64,000 nt of DNA from Cytidiella melzeri (lineage: Eukaryota; Basidiomycota; Agaricomycetes; Polyporales; Irpicaceae). This document shows positions 62,107 to 64,000 of the stretch, one piece after another. The notes under the pieces were generated by a model. The model saw nothing but the letters and a program-made list of their open reading frames with translations. It had not been told where the DNA came from and did not search any database. The DNA lies in NCBI GenBank assembly GCA_022592445.1, contig JABYQR010000081.1:1-64000 (forward strand). Reading direction: 5' to 3'. Positions within the stretch are counted from its first letter, which is position 1, and each line of letters begins with the position of its first letter. A program made the position numbers and the translations under genes.

Positions 62107-62527
62107 TCTTATCAGATGTGGGACGGGCCTTATGGTGGTTGAAAGCCAATAATTGGCTATTGTGGGGTCTTGAATCCCTTTATAGCGAATGACATAGTCT
62201 GTAAGCTGTTGATCTGTAGGAACATTTTTTGTTTTGTTCTTAGTAGTACATGTTGTAAGCTTACACAATGATACACCCGGAAACTGCTGGACATGCAACA
62301 AGCTCAAACAAGAACCCCCTTCTTGCGAACAAACAGAGCTCCTTGTCACTCGAGAGCCCTTGCAAGATGTCTGGAGGATTGCGCGAGTGCTGGTTCTACA
62401 GCTCACATCTTGAGCTTGTCTATGGCTAAGCCCTTGTGCCTTGTTTGGGCACTCAAGCTTGTGCTTCCTCAAGTTGTTGTTTGTGTTTTTGCACAAGTTC
62501 CTGTCTGTGTTCTCGCAAGTTATTGGG
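62107..62527. other. Flank between transposon and solo LTR
   Basis: About 420 bp. The first codons after the transposon continue the frame of the interrupted secreted-protein ORF for about 15 codons. A 144-residue minus frame (62104-62538) spans it but shows no family likeness. The rest is CT/TG-rich. Confidence 0.45.
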
Positions 62528-62779
62528 CAGCCTGTCACAGATTTTTAATGTTTCTACAAGACTTGCCTTACCAGGCAATGGTATTATTGGGTCTATTTAA
62601 GCGCTTATCCAGCATCTATTTAGGCACTTATCCAGTGCTTATCTGGCACTCATTCCGGCGCTTATTCTCAGTACCTATCAATTGATGCGCTGATGCACTC
62701 CTTTCCTTATCTGTGTATCACATGATAGAACTCTCTGGAACCTTGTAGAACATGCTGGAACTATGATGTCATAGTTCTT

Positions 62780-62794
62780 AGAACCTTCTGGAAA
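62780..62794. promoter_or_regulatory. Perfect heat-shock element in the LTR
   Basis: AGAACCTTCTGGAAA contains three alternating 5-bp units nGAAn-nTTCn-nGAAn, the binding site for trimeric heat-shock factor. It lies about 220 bp before the LTR TATA box. Several further GAAC words surround it. Confidence 0.6.
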
Positions 62795-62998
62795 AGTCTA
62801 GCCTTGTCTTAGAACAAGCTAGAACAAGTCTAGCCTTGGGACTGGGTCATAGGGTCAGGTCATGGGGACAATTGCTATTGGTTGATTATTGAAGTGGCAC
62901 CACTAGGGCATAGGGCATGCTTAGTAAGGTAGATTACTTCGCTTACTCATGTAGGTATTAGGGGTCTTAGGGTAGTACCTGGGGTCCTCCCCTTCATG

Positions 62999-63007
62999 TA
63001 TATATAG
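62999..63007 (+). promoter_or_regulatory. LTR TATA box
   Basis: TATATATAG followed by GAGGCACTCC; placed 160 bp before the right end of the LTR, consistent with a U3/R border. Confidence 0.6.
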
Positions 63008-63174
63008 AGGCACTCCTGAGGGCATATCCCCTCAGTCTTATCCACTCTATTGATTAAAGGACTACTCAGTACTTACCAGTACTTTGCTCACCACACCTGT
63101 CACACTCTATCTCACTTTATCCCCTCAAGTTTAACAACTTATCTGGTGAGTAGTAACCTTACTGTTACACAGCC

Positions 63175-64000
63175 TCAAGCACACTGGCACTTTCCCTTGC
63201 CACGCTTGGTTTTCTCGCAGCTCCCTTGCTCCCTCGGTCCCTCAGAGTCTGTGGCTCTTCTCATTGATAGGGGAAGCTCAAGCAGCCCCTCTCTTTTTTG
63301 TCAATCCCCTCAATTATGTTACTACAAGGATTTGTTTCTGTTGCACTGCCTCCTTCTCTCTTGTGTGGCCTCGAGTCACCAAGCATTTGTCTGATTGGAT
63401 GCTCGTGGTTTAGCCACACAGGAAGCAGTGTGCTTTTTGTTCTTGTGACAGATTTTGCGTTTGCCCCTTGTTTCATCACACACTGCCCTCTCTCACTGCC
63501 TCATGCTCATGTGGACCTTTAATTTGATATGGACTTTTTGCAGTAGTATTTATACATTATACACAGCGTGTTTGTACCTCAAGAAGTTTAGAATACAATA
63601 CCCCCCCCCCCCCCCCTACATCTTGCGTCTCAAGCCTACTTATTGTGCATATTTGGATCATGTTCTCGTGCCCTCTTGTGTTCCTCACTGCATTTATTCT
63701 ACTGCATTATTTTACTGAGTTGTGTTTCTCTTCACTGTGACCTCCTTTCAAGCCATTGTTTGCCTTCTCTTGGCCACTGCATTTATACTGTGTTCTTTTC
63801 ACTGCCTCGTGTTTTAAAGCCACATTTCTGTTTCTGTTGCGGATGGCCCGACTAGCCCTTAATTTTCACATTTTGCCTCTTTGCAACCCCTTTGCAAACC
63901 CCTTACATGTGTATTAAGCGCCCATATCACGTGGCTTGGATGTTCTACATGGTCACATTACTTGCTGCTATGTCACACTGGCACATAACTCAGCTTATGT
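63175..64000. other. Repeat-island flank, no gene recognised
   Basis: Pyrimidine-rich DNA with recurring words such as CACTGCCTC and CACTGCATTTAT. Contains a 16-C run at 63601-63616. Frames up to 114 residues are low-complexity (Leu/Ser/Cys-rich) and probably not coding. It may belong to another element running past the window end. Confidence 0.45.
63601..63616. repeat. 16-C homopolymer
   Basis: Uninterrupted C run in the repeat island. Length may be inexact in the assembly. Confidence 0.9.

Larger units (their letters stand above)
62533..63169 (+). mobile_element. Solo LTR of a retrotransposon
   Basis: A 637 bp unit beginning TGTCACAG and ending CTGTTACA (TG...CA with imperfect inverted ends), flanked by a perfect 5-bp duplication CAGCC (62528-62532 and 63170-63174). 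The left two thirds carry tandem-like words (CTTATCC four times, CTGGAAC/TAGAAC several times) typical of U3. A TATA box (TATATATAG, 62999-63007) lies near the right, as expected before R. No internal coding region or second copy is in the window, so recombination between two LTRs is inferred. Superfamily (Copia or Gypsy) cannot be told without the internal part. Confidence 0.8.

Noticed and set aside
62104..62538. 144-residue minus frame next to the transposon
   Set aside because: Cys/Thr/Lys-rich without any recognised fold; runs across the LTR boundary and duplication, so it is probably fortuitous.

Overview
This window is nuclear DNA of a filamentous basidiomycete, most likely an agaricomycete. 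The genes are compact and interrupted by many 45-65 nt GT-AG introns with CTNAC-like branch sites. Recognisable proteins are fungal: ERG2, homoserine dehydrogenase, a Dap1-type MAPR protein, an Sfp1-type zinc-finger factor, and a pair of SET proteins carrying the FNSSC variant motif. Exon joins were worked out by hand from splice signals, reading phase and remembered family conservation, not from transcripts.

Layout. 1-1.5 kb: no gene. 1.5-9.3 kb: two tandem SET-domain paralogues, protoporphyrinogen oxidase (HEM14), an unidentified one-TM protein and, on the minus strand, C-8 sterol isomerase (ERG2). 9.6-14.3 kb: signal peptidase subunit SPC2, a divergent H2B/H2A pair sharing a 344 bp promoter, and homoserine dehydrogenase (HOM6). 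14.7-24.3 kb: an alpha/beta hydrolase, the CFIm25 polyadenylation factor, a DUF3433-like membrane protein and an MFS carrier. 24.9-31.6 kb: a SulP-STAS-cNMP transporter of the Vsb1 type and a beta-tubulin. 32-38.3 kb: an NCS1 permease, a secreted BNR-type protein and a Dap1-like haem protein with a 14-nt micro-exon. 41.4-43.5 kb: an Sfp1-like factor. 43.5-49.1 kb: a gene desert. 49.1-58.1 kb: an EamA transporter, an Iec1/YY1-like zinc-finger protein divergent from TAF11, an ornithine cyclodeaminase-family protein and a small basic protein with a SAP-like N-terminus.

58.2-64 kb is a repeat island. It holds a small secreted-protein ORF and a complete 2,959 bp DNA transposon (22 bp perfect terminal inverted repeats, TA target duplication, intact 835-residue DDE transposase). 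It also holds a 637 bp solo LTR with a 5 bp target duplication and a perfect heat-shock element in its U3-like part.

No operon-like system is expected or seen. Functional links are housekeeping: histone dosage (H2A/H2B), transcription and RNA processing (TAF11, Sfp1-like, Iec1-like, CFIm25), sterol/haem metabolism (ERG2, HEM14, and Dap1, known in yeast to act with the sterol P450) and membrane transport (MFS, Vsb1-like, NCS1, EamA). The most novel item is the transposon, whose second catalytic Asp and Glu are 173 residues apart with a Cys-rich insertion between them, unlike classical Tc1/mariner enzymes.
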